64,000 nucleotides of DNA from Tetradesmus obliquus (GCA_030272155.1 CP126200.1:2418001-2482000); one strand, 5' to 3'. Shown: positions 34,203 through 55,193, counted from the stretch's first letter. Numbers and translations: made by a program. Notes: generated by a model not told the origin, from the letters alone.

Positions 34203-36682
34203 GCTGCCTGCTGCGTGTGTCTGCTGCAAACACTTCCTAGAGCAAAGGCAGGCGTCGGCACCCGATCACAGCGCTGCAGCCTACGCGTCCAAGATTAAAC
34301 AAGGGCCGCGAAAAGGACAGGAAACATGGCAGACAGGGACTAAGACAGCACTGCTGTGTGACAGGCTATAGCCGTCCAAAACAGCTGTAGCACGCTGCTG
34401 CTTTGACACAAAGCTGCTTGTCGTGTGTTACTCAAACATTCTTCAATTCCTAGTGCTAAGTTTTCGTCTGGCCACGCTTGCACAATCATCGATATTCCAT
34501 CCCCACACCTGCTGCCAGACAACTCCCACTGCTCGAGTGGCTTTTGACCAGCACGTTTTAGTGCTCTGCCTAATGCAATGGTCGACGCCTTGGGCCTGTT
34601 CACCGATCATCCACACCGCAGCCATTGCCAACAGCTGTTGTGCACGTTGCAGTGCCGGGGACAGCTGTGACTGTGCACTGGGCACCTGCTGGCCTCAGCC
34701 TGTCTGAGCACAGATCGCAGCTGCTTGCTCAGCTAAGGTGCAGAGCAACACAAACTGTGTTTGATGTAGGTGTAAGCCAGCATTCTCAGGCTACTGACCA
34801 AACTTACAGGGCAGGATCACGCAGCAGCAAGTGCATAGCCATGGGTGTTGAACAGCCGCAGCTGCCACACTGCATCAAGCCAGGCAGGAATGGGAGAGTG
34901 GGGCCTGCAATTGCTCCGCCTATGCTGCACCGGGTTATATAATAGACATTTCACCAAGGCACAAGGCCGCAGGTGTCATGTTCAGTATCTGCGCACAGCA
35001 GAGTCATCCTCTCCTGCAGGGCGTGCACATTGCCACACCAGAAAGCTGGCGCTGCAGCGCTCTAGCCTTACAGCCTGGCATCGCAGCACTGTAGCCTCAC
35101 ACACGGCAGCGCAGGTGAAATCAGAGCGCCTACTGGAACATGCAGTGACTGTGAGCGACAGCAGTGCTGCTGCATGCGCACAGTTTTGCGCTTGCGGACG
35201 TGGGCTGGATCGCGTCAGAATGTGCCATGCATCAGACGTCACAAAATTCTCAGGCAACAGCTTTGACTGTCAACTTTTCCCTGTTAATGCTGTAGTGCAA
35301 CTTGCAGGTACATGCTCCTCAGATTGCTAGCGCCTTTCACAAGCGGATTCAGACTACTCTCAGCAGTTGTCATCTCTGGATGTCAGGAGATGAGTTACAT
35401 CAATTTGTCTGGTCATCGCCACCTCAATCACTTCCCCGTTCAGTCACACGCACGTGCAACGTCAGCTGTCATTGCATCACCTCACGTGGCTGGCTCTCAG
35501 TGGTCAAAGGAAACAATCCAAGTGCCAAGATGTCCCCACAAGCCTCCTCTGTACCAACAGCACCAGCGCATGCAATTGCACTGAGCGCTGCAGATTTTGG
35601 AAAGCACAAAGCATGCTCTGAGGTGCAGTCGAGGGAGGGCTGCGCCGCAATCAACCTCAAGAGTGTGCTGCGCCATACATAACTGCCTGCGTGGGCATCC
35701 ATATGACATAATGTGTAGGCTTTCAGCCAAGTCACCACTCCACTCACACACAGAACTGCGAGCAGCACAGGCTGCACAGCTGATCATAAGCATCAACAAC
35801 AGCATCAGCCACACTCGCTGCGGCCACACCACCGTGAATCTGCGCCCGTGCGTGCTTCATCCGCTGCCTCTGTGCTAGCGTGCAGCAGTGGATTAGTAAG
35901 CAGCCATTGAAGCTGATGCGTGCAAGCCAGCACGCACCTGGGAGCTCAAAGCCAGGTCAACAACAGAATGCTGTGTGCTGGTAAGCCTGCCCATGTTTAA
36001 TAACAACAAGGGCATGCACACTGTAGGTCTGACACCCACAGCTATGCAAAGTGCGCGGAGTGTGAATGCTTCAACACTACAGCTGGGCAGTGCGGCATGT
36101 CTGATCTCGTTCACTACCATACCATTCATGCTGGATTAAACATTGGTTATGGCGATTGTAAGAATCTGCCTGCCGTGAATGACTGTCAATGCACGTTGGA
36201 TCAAGCCGCAGCAGCAGGTGCAAACCCACATTGCGCGGCAAGAACAAAGCTCAAGGTATAATCGCTGACCAAAGAGAGTACCATAACCGCATGGCGCAAG
36301 TGGAACAGAAGCTACTTCTCATCAACTGCACCACTGAAATATCTCCTGACAAGCACTCACCACACGATTGTCCTGTTGTTTAGGACGAGCGCACTGCGCG
36401 CCCAGCTACACATCATTCTGAGTGCAGTGATACCACATCAGCGACAACACCACACAAACATAATGTCTGCATAGCTTCACAGTGCTGTACAGAGCTCCTA
36501 TACAAACTGTAAGCAATGCAGCCTACGCGTTTCTCAGTGTGCGGCATCTACCCGCCTTCACACACCATCTCGGCTTCACCGCCTTCCTTCAAGCAGTAGA
36601 CAAGCAAGGCTCCGCAACCCACACAGCTGTGTGAGCCGGCAGCTTCCACTTGCCTAGGTGCTTCTGCCTGGACATCAGGCGT
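34203..36682. other. Intergenic region
   Basis: 2.5 kb upstream of NAC-beta and downstream of the secreted glycoprotein gene. Open frames exist but none shows family similarity, splice support or a signal peptide. Confidence 0.5.
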
Positions 36683-39101
36683 TTAGTTCTTGGTGGCCTT
36701 GGCCCCTGCAGCAGCAGGAACAGGTGCAGCACGTCAATGCCAAAATCTTTGCAGCAGCGTGTCCCAGGCAGCAGATACACACAGTTTTTCAATTGTCCCT
36801 GCTGAACATGCAGATGCAGCGCATTACGTGCTGTGTGTATAGCCATGAGGCACCTGCTGCTGCCACAATCCGGTCCTCGCAACCTGGTGCAGGCTTGTCC
36901 CAAGATGCAAACTGCAAGCACTACCAGATGGAAACGATGATAGGCATGCAGCTGAGGGCCTGCAGCGGGCCATTCACTGGTTAAGTTGACAGGCTTCAGC
37001 TGCATTAGGTCGACTGAAAGCGCTATGAAAAGGAAGATTAGAATATAAATGCGACCAACTGCTAAAGGCCACTCACTTGTGATCCTGACGGACACGGTGC
37101 CCTGGGTGGTCTCGTTGGTCTTGCTGATGCCAGTCACAGCCACCTGCAGGCAGCAACGCAGCAGCAATGCTCAGGCGGACGTTATTCTTCATGCCCACAG
37201 GCATTGGGGAAAGTGGGCTGCAGCTACTCAAGCTGTGTGCAATGTGTATGACCAGACATGCTGGGCAAGCAGCTCAAGTCTCCACCACGCCGCACTGCGT
37301 GACCTCAGCATGAACGCATTTTGTGCACATCATGCATGCTCTGGCAGCATGATTTGCTATGCGTTCAGTTTTCACCCCAAGCAGCAGCACCCGAAGCATG
37401 CAAGCGGCACTCACCACAACCCAGGCGGTGTTCTTCTTGGTGTCAGCGGGGATGGTCACAGTGAAGCTGGTGTCACTGACGGCAGCATCGAAGGACACAG
37501 TTGCCCAGCTGAACTTGGAGGCAGCAGCGCTGGAGATAGTCTTCAGGTTGGCCTTGGCGCCGAAGGTGGCGATCTTGGGGATGCCCTTGTTTGCCTCGCC
37601 GTTGATCTCGGCCACAGTGACAGTGGCGGTGGTCTCGTTGGCGGCAATGATCTTCTGCACCATGGAGGTGAAGGGCTTGGCGGGCTTGGTGGGCTTGGTG
37701 ATGTTCTTCTTGTCATCCCAGATGGGCTTGGTGATGTTCTTGTCATCCTTGTTCCAGTCGGGCTTGGTGATGTTCTTCTTGTCATCATCACCCTTGAAGG
37801 TGGCAGCCTCCACCTCGTCCTCCTCGGAGGCGGCCTTGATCCAGGCTGCGAATGTGACATGTTACATGACAGGGCAGGCGGCAGTGCAGGCGGCGGAGTG
37901 AGCGACGGGGCAGGCTGGGAGGCATTGACACGCGCTGGCTGCATCTTGCTGTAGGATAGTGAATGTTGCGTGCGGTAGCAGAGTGCTTGGAGGGGGCTGC
38001 TGCAGAAAGCACTCCTAGGGCTACACACACTGGCAGCTGGAAGCGCTAGCCACTCATCATCAGCCCCTGCAGAGCAGGTGCTGCCGCGGGCCAGCAGCCA
38101 CACAGCAACAGCCAAGCCAACATAACGCGCATCAGCTGTACATGCAGCTGCCATCAACTCACATCTCTTGGGCAGGACGACAGTCACGATGCCGGTCACG
38201 TTGGTGCCGTTGGTGGTGGATGCGAGGTAGGACACGAAGGTGATTTTGGTCCAGCGGGTCGCGGTCACCTGGAACGCGTCAGCACTCAGCAGGGTGACGT
38301 TCAGGCCCTTCTTGGCAGACAGCCATTCGGCATCCACATCCAGGAAGGCAGTCAGGGCTGGCATGGTGAAAGGGGCGCGGGTGGTCTTGTTGCCCTTGGA
38401 CCAGCTGCGCTTGATGCGGTTGAAGGTCTGGTTCAGGGCGGTGTTGACGGCGTCCAGAGTGACGATGCCAGTCTCGTTCACCTTGATGGTAACGGGAGGG
38501 CGGGAGTCGGCTCCCTTGCCGCTGTGGGCGGATGCCTGCAGGATTTGGCAGAGAGGGGTTGCAGGAGCAGCACAACAGTAGCAGCAGACAGACGGGCAGC
38601 AGTGTCAGGCCAGTAGCAAGTCGGTGGTCGCAAGGATTAGACTGACTGACACTTGCAATACGCAGATTCAGAATTGCTGCTTTATCATAAGCGCCAGAAA
38701 CGTCTGCAAAACTCACTGCGACGCTCAGCCCGACCAACACGGCCGCAGTTACAACAGCGTGCTGCCGCCTCAACAACATATAGGTTTACAACTAATTTCG
38801 GCAGTCCAATCGTGCACTTGCTGCAGCTGCCCAACACCCTGCCTCCAATAGGGCGAGGTTCCAGCTGGCTACGCGGGCAGCTAGATCATTGCTCAGGCCC
38901 TGGCACGGCTGCAGTGCTGCCAAACCAGCCAAATGTGTTGAAGTTAAGCTGGCTGCTGTTGCCAGACAATGCTGCCGCGTTCGCGGGAGGTATGTCACCA
39001 CACCCGCACGCTTCAGCGCCTCCACGCTATGCTGATCTGCTCACCAGGCTCAGGGCAGACACGCCCAGCAGAGCAAGAAGGAGGATGTAGCTGGTCTTCA
39101 T
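36683..39101 (-). CDS. Secreted N-glycoprotein with NITKP repeats
   Basis: Five exons on minus (39101-39045, 38535-38163, 37845-37415, 37143-37077, 36705-36683) join in phase to 316 residues. The first exon is a signal peptide (MKTSYILLLALLGVSALSL). The mature protein has two domain-like halves of alternating hydrophobic and Thr/Val-rich strands with many N-X-S/T sequons (NETG, NQTF, NKTT, NVT, NGTN, NET), separated by a charged linker. The linker carries three imperfect repeats, DDKKNITKPDW, KDDKNITKPIW and DDKKNITKPTK (about residues 166-200). The end (VSVRITRAKATKN) is basic, with no anchor. Both halves share a pattern like T.V.V.EI/NETG.VT, which suggests an internal duplication. No known family is recognised; an extracellular matrix or cell-wall protein is inferred. 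Codon bias is strong (nearly all C/G-ending), suggesting high expression. Confidence 0.8.
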
Positions 39102-40492
39102 GGTGCCGATTGCTGTGCTATCTGTGCAGGTAGCTTGAGGCAGGACAAAGGCAGGGGCAGCAACAAGAGCTGCAAGATGAAAGCCAGCGACGAGTAAACG
39201 TGCGGCAAGAGTGGTGAAAGTGTGTGGGGTTGCGTGGCGTGGGGGGCTGTATATGGGGAGCGTTGCACAGCTGTCACTTGCAGCAAGTGACGCAACCCTG
39301 TTCTCCAGAAGGTGTCACCCGATCTTTGCCCTTTAACCCAAAAACAGGCTCGAGTTGTTGCAACAAATTATTTTAAGATATATGCGCACAGCAAATCAAA
39401 CGCCTGTGAACCTCCCACGCTCTTGCTTGGACCCCGTGGAGTGACCTTCATTCCTGAGCTGTCTGCATTCGTTCCAGCCCCATGTGCAGTTCAATCTTTC
39501 GTTCAATGAATACTCTCGAACGTGATGCTATGTGTTGCAGCTGATCTCCTCGAATTTGTGACTGCAAGTTTCTATTTGGAAAGGGCCGGATACTTGGATG
39601 CGTCTGACGCCCTCACGGTGTTATTGGTATGTCTTAATTAAGTATGTATGCAACGTTCGGCTGTGTTGTTGTGATACGATATGGCCATGAACTGAGATAT
39701 CCAGCTGCTATGTCTCAGACAGGCTGCCGCTGCAGCAGTACAAATTTGTACCAGTTTCAACTGGTTCCAACAGCCAAGGCTTGGATAGGGCGTTAGTCGT
39801 GGCTGCGCCTGTAGGGCAATCTGCGTGCTCCAGAATCGAACATAGCACAGGGCATGGTCTCGCCACCTGTCACACTTGCTGCACTGCAAACCGCACCTGC
39901 AACTTGAAGGGGCACTGTAAGTGACTTACAGTGATGCATCCCTTCTGCTGTGATAAAGCAGTTAATGTTCAACGAGTGAAGCAATCTGAGAACAAGTTAA
40001 CCGTTCTTCCAAGCCTATCGAACGTGCTCTGCAATCCGAGTACGGCACCTACTAGGCTAGTAAGCCTGCACAGCTGTGACAGGCTATGGCCTGACAGGTC
40101 AGCAGCGTCATCGCGACCAGCTGGCTATCAAGATACCTCGTGTATGACATGAAAGCAAACGTTTATGATCACTTGACGATTCACCACTAGACTATAACGA
40201 TCCTGACTCTCGGCTGCACTGGCGTAGGCCAGGCCGGTGCCCGTGAGCGGCAAGCTGACTTGGCACATCGGGTATATGATCCAGAACACCAGTTTATTAG
40301 GGTAAATCATCCCCATTATTTGTTCACCTCCTCAACCGAAGCAGGGTTTTACGTTGTAGATTCTGCTCATTCATTACCCAAATTGTCATGTTACTATGGC
40401 CTCATTGCTGTCGTGGTGCCCGTGATAAAGCGAGCCTGATTGCCGCTACTTTCTGCGAATCGAACGCTCGGCAGACCACTAGCAGCGTCAAA
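39102..40492. other. Divergent intergenic region
   Basis: Lies between the divergent starts of the secreted glycoprotein gene (minus) and the aminotransferase gene (plus). A TATA-like CCATATACAG (minus) at 39247-39256 sits about 150 bp upstream of the glycoprotein ATG. No exon seen. Confidence 0.5.
39247..39256 (-). promoter_or_regulatory. TATA-like element
   Basis: CCATATACAG on minus, about 150 bp upstream of the ATG at 39101. Weak motif. Confidence 0.3.
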
Positions 40493-45923
<5,431 letters not shown>

Positions 45924-47634
45924 ACTTCCTGAAGCAGTACACATGAACTGTGCTGTGAACTTTTGCTCCAGGGCCTTCCTGCAGGCAGCCGCAGGGCTCG
46001 CAGTGACAAGTTGCCGTAAGGTTTGACCGTGCGCAGTTGAGGAGCGTGTACAGCGCAGCTGTGAATGCTGCGAGCTTGCTGTTACTCTCTTTCTTTATGA
46101 GCGTGTCTGAAGGCTTCACGCGTGTCGTGCAAGGTTGAGCAGTTGGCTGCTATGACTGCCAAAGCAGCTGGCACAGTCGCTTCTTGCCCACAGGACTAGC
46201 AGCAGCTTATGAGCAGCAGCTGTCAGCAATGGCGAGGCTGGATGAGTGCTTGCGCCTGCAGCGTTGTGCTCAAATCTTGCTGCTGTTCAGCCGCCTGGTT
46301 GGTATACGCAGCAGGTGTCCTGCAGTGTTGCCCACATGGCACGTAGTGTGCCCACATGGCATGTGCATCCTGCAAGCACCCAGCGCCTGTGCTGATTGAT
46401 GTTGTCCAGCGTATGCATATGCTGCAGCCCACAGCTTCAAGTTGTTGCTATTGGGTTGAAGGGCTGCTGCTGCTGCCAAGTAAGCGATGCTTTGTGGCAT
46501 AGCTATGACAGCTGTTGTGTTGGTATGTGAGCGCCTGCAGCGGCTGCAGCAGCTGCTGCTTTCTTTTGTATGTAGTGACGGGTGACGCGTCGGCTGGACT
46601 GAAGGGCAGGAGTGCATACCCATGTCCCTGCGCGGGCTTGTGTACTGGATCCGTATGTTGTACCTCAATACCACACCACTTCTTTTACTTTGAATGTACC
46701 ATGATTGCCTGTGACAGAGCCAACTTGGCTGGGGTGCACTGCAGCAGCATTGCTGGCGTGTGCGCCGTCTCACTTCAGTAGGGTATGCTGTGTCCTGTAA
46801 CTCGTTCTTGTGCTACATCATGAGCAAGCTGCTGCTTGCTGGGCAATTGGCAACTTTCTTTATATGGGCGGTGACAAGTGTAGGCGTCAAATGTAGTCAA
46901 CAACTTGGGCTCGTGAGTAGACCTCTTGGCACTGCAGTGCTGCAGGGTCACCTGCACAGTGCTTCATGAAAGCATGCTGCAGCACTGGGTCAGTCCTCAA
47001 TGACACGCTACTCTCCTGATGTCACGCCGGATGCCTTCATACATTTCTTATGCTGCCAATGAAGCAAAGCAATCGCATTTATCGCTGACGACGCCTCGGC
47101 AAGCTGTTCACAATGCGGGTCTGGTGCACATCAACACCTGTCTCCAGATGTCGACCGAGACTGCATATACCAGCAATACAAACAACTTCATATTTGGTAT
47201 GCAGCGTACATGCCGACTTCGCCGTGGCCTTATGCTCTGCGTCTGGATGCTGTGCGTCTTCCCGCCAAAGAACCCGATGCTACCGGTTTGTCGATGGTTG
47301 CCGGCTGTCAGGGACGTTCACCACTCCTGAGAAATCACATAAGTTTTTTCTCACATACATTGATTGCATGCGACAAACTTGAACTTGCCAGCCACCTCAA
47401 CTATCCATCGCTCTGTGTGTAGCGCAGTCTCGACATAGGAGTGCCCCAGCTGTAATACTGGTTGTTCAGCAGCTATGAAGTCATCCTCAGGCTTATTAAT
47501 ATGCTTTGTAGTCTGCGTAGCTGCCACCGGTGGGTTGCCACGTATCGCGCGTACTGCTGCCAACTGCGACAGCTCGAAAGCATGGCGCCACATGTTCATC
47601 CTCACGTCAACTCATCAAATATAAACTACACATG
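45924..47634. other. Intergenic region, possible upstream exon of the FAS1 gene
   Basis: No certain exon. ATG at 46820 opens a hydrophobic stretch (MSKLLLAGQLATFFIWAV) with a GTGTAG donor-like site at 46878. In phase it could join the acceptor at 47641, supplying a signal peptide to the FAS1 protein. TGTAA at 46796-46800. Confidence 0.4.
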
Positions 47635-50037
<2,403 letters not shown>

Positions 50038-51082
50038 TTGAGAGCTCAGCAGCCACTGCAGCAGCAGCAGCGACGGCAGCAGCGACGGCAGCAGGAGCAG
50101 CAGCAGCAGCAGCGGCGGCGGCGGCAGCAGGAGCAGCAGCAGCAGCGACGGCGGCAGCTTGTTGGCGATGTGGCAGCAGCACCAGACACCCCTGCTTAGC
50201 ACTGTTGCTGCATGTTGCTGTGCCGCAGAGCTAGCAAAATGCATGATGGAGCATTCAAACATTATGTAGGGTTGCTGACTGAGCTTCCAAGAACTTTTAG
50301 CAACAGCTTGTGGGGCCGCCATCTGGTCAGCTCCTACAGCCGGAGGAACTGTGCGCATGCTGTGATGCAATGCATTGGTTTGTTGGGTTATGTGCAAGTT
50401 TGCTGCATGTGGTTCACTGCGGACACTTAATGACATGCTCATCCATGCTCTGCGCGGGTTTGTTGAGTAGCCAGGCCCAGGGCGTTAGATCAGGTTATTT
50501 GTTCTGGGATTACTATGCAGCACTTGCGGCATTAGGTAGGTACAGACTAGCAGCTGCTGCACAGATGATTGGTTGCATGGGCTTGTCAGGCTTGCGCCAG
50601 GGCCTAAGTAGGGTTTACATACATGAACACAGCATTGGTTGACGCTGTTGCTGCTGTAGTGTCGCTGATGCCGCAATCACCAGTCTACGCTGGTTGGATG
50701 GGTGGGCCGCCCATGTTTGTAACTCCTAGAGGACAAAGAGAGTAAGACCAGTGCAGGTCTAAACACACGATAGTGCAGGGTAGAGGCACGTTGGTGCGGC
50801 ATCTGAAATGTGGCTGCAGGCTCGCTGCTGGTGCTGTCCAAAGGAGGCACTTTAGGCGCGCGCTGCAGCTGTCAGTGGACACGTCACGACTTGTGTGTCG
50901 CACGGCGCAAACACAGCCCGTTTTCGAGCCATATACGGCTCATTGGGCACCCACCAAGTCCGTCACCGCTGGACGTCACCCATTAGCGGCCTTGCCAACT
51001 TGGCTTAAAGTTGGACACTGCACCCAGTCACCAATTGGACACTGCACCAGTCACTGCACTAGTCACCAGTCACCGCGTAGGA
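50038..51082. other. 3' flank of the FAS1 gene
   Basis: CAG/CGG-rich stretch at 50058-50157, then no recognised feature; TGTAA at 50718-50722 could end the FAS1 transcript. Confidence 0.45.
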
Positions 51083-51600
51083 AAGCTGATGCATACCTCC
51101 AGCCTGTACGAGGTCATTCCAGCAGCTGTAGCACTCCGCCCCTACTTTGACCTAGAGTATTACAAGGCTGCCAACCCCACCCGCATGCCTTCGGCTGATG
51201 TTGCTGTTGTGCTCAGCATATATGATGGAGTAGATTATTTCTGCAAAAAGCACGGCCTTGGCAGCTCTGTGTTGAGAGATGATCCGTAGTGCTGGAAGAC
51301 AGCGATGCCCAAGTTTTCACAGCACGTAATAGTGCAGTGGTCGGCAACACCAGCCTAGGCTCCATCGCGCAGGCAGAGGCTGTGCGCATGCATGTCATAA
51401 CAAGCATGCCGCATGCACTCAGTGCCGTGCGCACAGCAGCGGGTGCGGCTGGCTGCATCATTGACCAGGTTGTGTACAACAGGCACCAGCAGCTACGCGT
51501 CAAGGGATGTGTGAAGCTAGGCAGCAGCAGGGTGTTGCATGTTGTGCAACCACTAGGGTGCAGCCTTGATGATAGCCTGGTGTGCCTGCCACAGCAAGGG
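51083..51600 (+). pseudogene. Fragment of a PrimPol-type (AEP) primase, broken
   Basis: Translations on plus resemble PrimPol/archaeo-eukaryotic primases. One stretch has SLYEVIPAAVALRPYFDLEY, matching the catalytic YFDLE region. A later stretch has IIDQVVYNRHQQLRVKGCVK followed by LGSSR, matching the PrimPol IDxxVYTxNRxxRLxxSxKLG block. Only part of the domain is seen and the copy looks broken, with about one or two interruptions. Whether it descends from a host gene, a mobile element or a virus cannot be told from this piece. It lies directly left of the transposon region. Confidence 0.55.
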
Positions 51601-52329
51601 TGTCTGTTTCCAGGCAACATCACACAGAGCAAGGCGCTGCAACGCGCTGCTGCAACAGGGCCAGAGAATGCAGGGTCGAACACACTGCATGCAATGGTGT
51701 TGCGTGAAATCAGCAGCGGTATGGGCGGTTGCAGCATCATTGGTTGCGCATTGCATGCAACCCAGGCCTCGAGTCACCCAAGCATCTACATATACACCAC
51801 ATCGACTGCATGTGCACACACACAGCACAAAAGCAACAGGGCTCTTGCTGAGCTCGACTGCGCCTCAATGCGCTGGAGAGTGTTGTGCAGATTTGGGTGC
51901 AGGCCAGGCGCATGGCAGCAGCTGGCTGCAGGTCAGGTGCCAGCACAAGGGGCCCCAGCATGGCTGCAGGCATACTGTGCTAGGTGGCACCCGTAGGCTG
52001 TAAGTAAAGTGTGCGGCACAAAGTTTGCGGCACAAGAAAGTTTCCTGCAATACTTGACAGTGCCTTTGCACTGCCTGCAGGCTCAGCGGCTATTCAACAG
52101 CTGCGGCAGCATTCTTGGACATTGTGCAATGGTTGTAGCAAGGTTGTGAGGCCGTGACGATGGTGGTTGCTGCATTGCCTGTATTTCTAGAACATGTACG
52201 CATTAAACTTCAACGCTGGCTTTGCAGGCCACCTGGCAGTCCTTGTCACAAGTAAGTCAGCACAGTCCTATCAACCAGCAAAACTTAGTAGGTGCCAAGC
52301 TTGGCAAGGCATGAAGTGCAGTGTACACA
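51601..52329. other. Flank between primase fragment and transposon
   Basis: No gene recognised; may include decayed downstream parts of the primase copy. Confidence 0.4.
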
Positions 52330-52366
52330 CACTGGACCGACGGGTGACTTCGCAAACCCGTCGCAA
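52330..52366 (+). repeat. Left terminal inverted repeat of copy A
   Basis: Matches the left end of copy B at 55157 and, inverted with mismatches, the right ends at 61167 and 63321. Confidence 0.85.
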
Positions 52367-53212
52367 AAAGATTCGCGAAAACGTTCACAAAATATACTTT
52401 ATGAACGTTTTTGCGAACCCCTTGGTGAATGGTTTTGTGGCATCACTCGGTTTTTTTGTGAACAGCGTGTGAACTTCGTGTGAACAATTTTTGTGAATGT
52501 TGCTGTGAACAGTGTTGCATTTATGTTATAAAGACCACAGACCATGCCGTATTATAGTGTAGGATATAAGTATTATCACAACAAAGGTGCATGCACATTG
52601 CTTGCTGTCCCAGTAGCCCATAGTAGTGGTCCTTGGCTGTGCATGCACAGCCATAGGTGCGCACCTACTGCAGAACATGGTCTGCTGCAGGTGCACACAT
52701 ACAGCTGCATAGCCAAGTCAGTACATCTGCTGTCCAACACTACAAACCCAGATAAGGTCATCCACTCACAACCATGCACATGCAATGGCTGTATCATACC
52801 TTCGCGCAAGCATATGAGCAGTGGCAGTTGCTGTGCAACTTAGAACTGCAGGCTGCTGAGCTGCAGCTGCTGTGCAATATGTTGCAATATAGCACTGGAA
52901 CACACATCGGTGTGTGTCAGCCTGTACTGCTCAGTGCATACCGTGCAATTGCCACTGCACATTCAAGTACCAGTTGAAGCAAAACTTATGGATCACAAGT
53001 ACCTGTATCATGATGCAGTGATCACTGCACCACAAGCATTGGCAGCAGTGCCACTTGCATCAAGATGCACCAACCACTGGCATATGCAAGATCGTTCAGT
53101 GAGCAGAACAAAAAGCATACACCCTGTGGGCCGTATGCTAGTGCACTGCCAAGTGTGGTGTACACGCCTTCTCATCAACCATGTGGCCATCATGCCCAGT
53201 ACATCGCACTCG

Positions 53213-54262
53213 TCATGCAAACGCGGGCTTTTTCATCACAAAAGTTGGCTGCTTGCCCACAATCTTCCCAGTGCGCGGGCTGTTGCGAACCTTCTTGCTG
53301 CCCACCTGTCCCTGCCCCTGCTGCGCAGCTGCGCCCCCTGCTGCGCAACCCTCACCGCCCTGCTCAGCACCACCCTCCTCTGCACCACCCTCCTCTTCAC
53401 CGCCCTCCTCTGCACCGCCCTCCTCTGCACTGCCCTGTGCAGCCCCGCCCTCCATCACAAAGCCCTCCAGTTCTACTGCCTTGCGCTTGCGACTAGAGCG
53501 CCGCTGCTTCTGCTGCTGCTGCTGCTCCCCTTCCTCATCCTGCTGCTGTTCCTCCTCCTGATCTGAATCCCAGCCGCGAGCAGCCCTGCCCCTGCCCCTC
53601 CCGCGCCCCCTACCACGCCCCCTGCCTCGGCCCTTGCTGCTGTCCTGAGCTGCACCGCTGCGTGCACCTGCTGCTGCTGCTGCCCGTGGCGGTGGCAGCA
53701 CCTTGGGACGCAGGAACTGCAAGGTCATGAGGCAAGGCAGCAGGCAATATCAACCACAACAATGGTCAGCAGAGTATGACAAGTATCTGTGTTTGCAGCA
53801 CCCTGAACATAAAACAGCAAGTTGCACACAGCTATGCACTGCTGCTTGCTTTTGTTCATGCCAGCCCATGACTAGAGCATGTTATCACCTGACTGTTTAG
53901 GCATGTGAAAGTGCTTACATGCAAGGAGCTGGTGACGTCATGCATGCTGAGGCTGCTCACAAAACAGCTGCTGCACAATAACACTTGTCACACAGGAGCC
54001 CTGCGCCGCCACCCAGCAGCCCTCAGCTGCCACCCACCTCTGGGTCCTCAATGTCATCACCACCATCTAGGTCCTCGCTCTCGTCACCCTCTACACCTTC
54101 AGCCCCTAGCCTTGCTGCTGCTACTGTTGCTGCTTCTTCTTCAATGATTGCCTCATAATCGTCAGCGCCGTCTGCTGCTGCTGCAGCATCGCCTGCATCT
54201 GCAGCAGCACCAGCAGCTGCAGGAGCACGACCAGCCGCAGCACCACCAGCAGCAGCAGTGCA
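53213..54262 (-). pseudogene. Truncated accessory gene in copy A
   Basis: Nearly identical to the last two exons of the accessory gene in copy B (56038-57085). The last exon is 53716-53213 (FLRPKVLPPPRAAAAAGARS, Gly-Arg repeats, Glu/Gln-rich acidic stretch, end TFVMKKPAFA). The exon before it is cut at about 54262, where the sequence switches to the region leading into the transposase, so the 5' exons are deleted. Similarity to copy B is so high that the deletion or insertion must be recent. Confidence 0.8.
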
Positions 54263-54324
54263 GTAACAGCTTACATGGGCTTCTGTTCTGATAGCGTTAT
54301 GCATCAGAACATGCCACATGCTTC

Positions 54325-55156
54325 ATGTGCAATGGCGCGACAGCATCGCATTTACATGATCTGATGTGCTGCATGCCGCTCTGTATGCTGTGCTTGCGCA
54401 GGCTCTGGCTTGGAGGTGGTGGATCACACTGCGGCGCTGACGGCAAGGTGCAGCAGCGCAGCTTCAAGCACACCATCTTGCTTGGAGGTGTCTTTGGCGA
54501 CAGTCCAGGCATCAAGAAGGTGGCAAAGTGGCTCAGCCACTCGGCCTACCTTGGGTGCGGGTACTGCATGCTGCGTGGCACAACAGGTGACAAGGGTGGC
54601 ATGTACTTCGTTGGCTATCTGGCGCCCACCAGCTATGGTGCCTTTGCTCCAGGCGAGCGCCAGCATGCTGGTGCGCACAGCCAACACGCAGCTGGCACTG
54701 CGCTGTGTGGTGCGCCAGAGACAAAGCTTAGCCACAAGAAGCAGCGCAACCGTGCAAAAATGGTGGATAAGAAAAAAGTAGATGCCACCAACGTTGGCAG
54801 CCATGGCTTGTCATGCATTGTAGAAGAGCTGCCTTACTGCCATTACAATGACGTTTTTGTGGTGCCTATTGCGCATGCTGGCTTGTGTGGTGTGGTGAAG
54901 GATTTCTGGTACCAGCTTCTAAAAACAACTGCCCGTGGCCAGCAAGCTCCCTGGTATGCACTGAGCAGTGAAGCCAGGCGGGTGATTGCAAGTTGTGAGT
55001 CGCATCTGACCCCTACTTGTGATTTTGGTAGGCGCTACACTGACATTGTCAGCAAGTAGGGCAACTGGACCATGGAGGATTGGCTGCATTGGACTGAGGC
55101 GTGGTCTGTGTATGTGCTAAGTCCACACAATGGCACTCCACTGCTGCACCCCGTTG
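54325..55156 (+). pseudogene. Tnp2-like transposase, 5' part, interrupted by copy B
   Basis: Transposase of the CACTA/Plavaka-like Tnp2 type. Stretches FKHTILLGGVFGDSPGIKKV and AKWLSHSAYLGCGYCMLRG match the conserved region where the nuclease core precedes a Cys-x2-Cys motif. VGSHGLSCIVEELPYCHYND with AHAGLCGVVKDFWYQLL matches the region ending in the helix that follows the third acid. The frame has a TAG at 55057-55059 and then reads on (NWTMEDWLHWTEAWSVYVLS), showing the copy is already inactive or that a small intron lies there. At 55156 it is cut by copy B and resumes in the same frame at 61170. A likely upstream acceptor at 54400 suggests more 5' exons, now deleted. Confidence 0.75.
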
Positions 55157-55193
55157 CACTGCACCGACGGGTGACTTCGCAAACCCGTCGCAA
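55157..55193 (+). repeat. Left terminal inverted repeat of copy B
   Basis: Begins CACTG directly after the TTG duplication. Confidence 0.88.

Noticed and set aside
37543-38481. Long minus-strand frame across exons 2 and 3 of the secreted glycoprotein without splicing
   Set aside because: Crossing the intron shifts into a Pro/Ser-rich frame; the spliced model keeps one coherent frame with sequons and repeats.
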